In this document: positions 62,618-64,000 of the stretch, piece by piece
Layout: each line of letters starts with the position of its first letter
How positions within the stretch are numbered: position 1 is the stretch's first letter
Assembly: GCF_041431135.1 (NCBI RefSeq)
Contig: NZ_CP107799.1
Location: 3,348,001-3,412,000 of the forward strand
DNA length: 64,000 nt
Direction: 5' to 3'
DNA from: Streptomyces sp. NBC_00554
GTDB lineage: Bacteria > Actinomycetota > Actinomycetes > Streptomycetales > Streptomycetaceae
Program-made: the position numbers and the translations under genes
The notes under the pieces: model-generated
What the model saw: the letters and a program-made list of their open reading frames with translations, nothing else
What the model was told of the DNA's origin: nothing
Database searches by the model: none

Positions 62618-64000
62618 GTGAGTGACACCCCATTCGGATTCGGCCTTCCGCCGGAGGAGCCGGAGAACGGCGACGAGGGCAAGAAGAAGGACCAGGAGAG
62701 CGGCGGTGGTCAGGGACCGGCCAACCCGTTCGGTTTCGGGGGATTCCCCGGAGCCGGCGGCCCCGGCGCCGACAATCCGCTCGCAGCAATGTTCGGTTCC
62801 ATGAACCCCAACGACCTGGGCGCCGCGTTCCAGCAGCTGGGCCAGATGCTCTCGTACGAGGGCGGGCCGGTGAATTGGGACATGGCCAAGCAGATCGCCC
62901 GCCAGACGGTCTCCCAGGGCACCTCTGACGGCATCAAGGACGCGAGCATCGGCCCCGCCGAGCGCACCGCGGTCGAGGAGGCCGTCCGTCTGGCCGACCT
63001 GTGGCTGGACGACGCGACCTCCCTGCCGTCCGGCGCGGGCTCCGCCGTGGCCTGGAGCCGCGCGGAGTGGGTCGAGGCGACCCTGCCCGTGTGGAAAGAG
63101 CTCGTCGACCCGGTCGCCGAGCGTGTCGGCGCGGCCATGGGCGATGTCCTGCCTGAGGAGATGCAGGCCATGGCGGGCCCGCTCATCGGCATGATGCGCT
63201 CCATGGGCGGCGCCATGTTCGGCACGCAGATCGGCCAGGCCGTGGGCGTGCTCGCGGGCGAGGTCGTCGGTTCCAGCGACATCGGCCTGCCGCTCGGCCC
63301 GGCCGGCAAGGCCGCGCTGCTGCCGCTGAACATCGAGTCGTTCGGCAAGGACCTGAGCGTCCCCCAGGAGGAGGTGCGGCTCTATCTCGCCCTGCGCGAG
63401 GCCGCCCACCAGCGCCTCTTCGCGCACGTGCCGTGGCTGCGCTCGCACCTGTTCGGCGCGGTCGAGGGCTACGCGCGCGGGATCAAGGTCGACACGGCCA
63501 AGCTGGAGGACGTGGTCGGCCAGTTCGACCCGCAGAACCCGGAGGAGCTCCAGAACGCACTCCAGCAGGGCATGTTCCAGCCGGAGGACACTCCGGAGCA
63601 GAAGGCCGCGCTGGCCCGTCTGGAGACGGCTCTCGCGCTCGTCGAGGGCTGGGTGGACGCGGTCGTGCACGCGGCCGCCAAGCCGCGCCTCACGTCCGCC
63701 GACGCGCTGCGTGAGACGCTGCGCCGCCGTCGCGCCTCGGGCGGCCCCGCCGAGCAGACCTTCGCCACGCTGATCGGCCTGGAGTTGCGCCCGCGCCGCC
63801 TGAGGGACGCCTCGCGCCTGTGGGCCTCGCTCACCGACGCGCGCGGGGTCGACGGCCGGGACGGCCTGTGGGCCCACCCGGACATGCTCCCGACGGCGTC
63901 CGACCTGGACGACCCGGACGGCTTCGTGCACCGCGAGCAGCTGGACTTCTCGGAGATCGACAAGATGCTCGGCGAGGCGGCGAGCGGCTCCGATTCCGGT
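62618..64000 (+). CDS. DUF2342-family zinc-dependent metalloprotease (3' end outside window)
   Basis: The reading frame is open from GTG 62618 (SDTPFGFGLPPEEPENGDEG) to the window end, at least 461 residues. GAGGA precedes the start. The N-terminus is Gly/Pro-rich and disordered, as in this family. EAAHQRLFAHVPWLRSHLFGAVEGYARG carries the HxxxF.H zincin_2-like metal ligands. Family members (DUF2342, often called coenzyme F420 biosynthesis-associated) are zincins without a known substrate. It was located directly from the sequence because the stop lies beyond the edge. Confidence 0.85.
   Translation, partial: MSDTPFGFGLPPEEPENGDEGKKKDQESGGGQGPANPFGFGGFPGAGGPGADNPLAAMFGSMNPNDLGAAFQQLGQMLSYEGGPVNWDMAKQIARQTVSQGTSDGIKDASIGPAERTAVEEAVRLADLWLDDATSLPSGAGSAVAWSRAEWVEATLPVWKELVDPVAERVGAAMGDVLPEEMQAMAGPLIGMMRSMGGAMFGTQIGQAVGVLAGEVVGSSDIGLPLGPAGKAALLPLNIESFGKDLSVPQEEVRLYLALREAAHQRLFAHVPWLRSHLFGAVEGYARGIKVDTAKLEDVVGQFDPQNPEELQNALQQGMFQPEDTPEQKAALARLETALALVEGWVDAVVHAAAKPRLTSADALRETLRRRRASGGPAEQTFATLIGLELRPRRLRDASRLWASLTDARGVDGRDGLWAHPDMLPTASDLDDPDGFVHREQLDFSEIDKMLGEAASGSDSG

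Overview
The window is high-GC actinobacterial chromosome and almost certainly Streptomyces. It carries albaflavenone biosynthesis genes, the das chitobiose locus, a sigR-rsrA pair, a sigH locus, wblE and an eshA-type encapsulin, and codon third positions are overwhelmingly G or C. From memory, the gene order is the order I know from the Streptomyces coelicolor core chromosome around SCO5249 down to the SCO519x genes. This is therefore a conserved core region and not an island. I saw no phage, insertion sequence, CRISPR array or plasmid gene.

Layout. 0-8.3 kb: the 5' part of eshA (family 2B encapsulin shell), a 77-residue protein, a peptidoglycan amidase-like gene with an apparent frameshift, a PLP enzyme, an L,D-transpeptidase lipoprotein, a two-component pair and a Na+/H+ antiporter. 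8.3-14.4 kb: a UBP zinc finger, the anti-sigma/sigma pair prsH-sigH, a lipid kinase, wblE and a PdtaS-like kinase. 14.8-16.3 kb: a divergent TetR/SDR pair with a duplicated operator. 16.4-23.3 kb: amino-sugar metabolism (nagB, a GH3 enzyme, dasABC, dasR) tied together by DasR sites. 23.4-27.7 kb: organic-acid and peptide uptake (cstA plus its small partner, a DUF3311 protein and a sodium:solute symporter).

28.3-33.9 kb: a GNAT acetyltransferase, then class Ia ribonucleotide reductase nrdAB behind two NrdR boxes and a cobalamin riboswitch, and the AraC-like nrdS. 33.9-36.4 kb: cyp170A1 and epi-isozizaene synthase, which make the sesquiterpene albaflavenone. 36.7-43.3 kb: deformylase, a TPR protein, a membrane HD/HD-GYP pair, and the thiol-stress regulators rsrA-sigR with a textbook sigma-R promoter and an alternative long SigR start. 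43.5-50.6 kb: SRAP/HMCES-type DNA repair, an M50-like membrane protease, aroA, rsgA, an SMR exporter, a TetR regulator, hisN and a CBS protein. 50.7-55.2 kb: catalase with its Fur-type regulator, and a Sel1-repeat protein flanked by two identical initiator tRNA genes. 55.2-64 kb: a giant UPF0182 membrane protein, a PPA1309-family protein, a PDZ/Lon-like membrane protease, moaE, an atypical SDR and the 5' part of a DUF2342 zinc metalloprotease.

Several parts form circuits. DasR links nagB, dasA, its own gene and perhaps an unexplained gap upstream of pdtaS. NrdR and vitamin B12 jointly control nrdAB. SigR transcribes itself and its antagonist. Between genes lie Streptomyces repeat elements: a 148-bp direct repeat present twice, a 53-bp tandem repeat, a 71-bp tandem repeat and a dispersed GTCCGGCGTTTGAGGAC-type element. 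No wholly new multi-gene system is evident. The most unusual items are these repeat families, the orphan DasR site, the hairpin over the cstA ribosome-binding site, the degenerate anti-sigma factor, and the antisense membrane protein between nrdB and nrdS.
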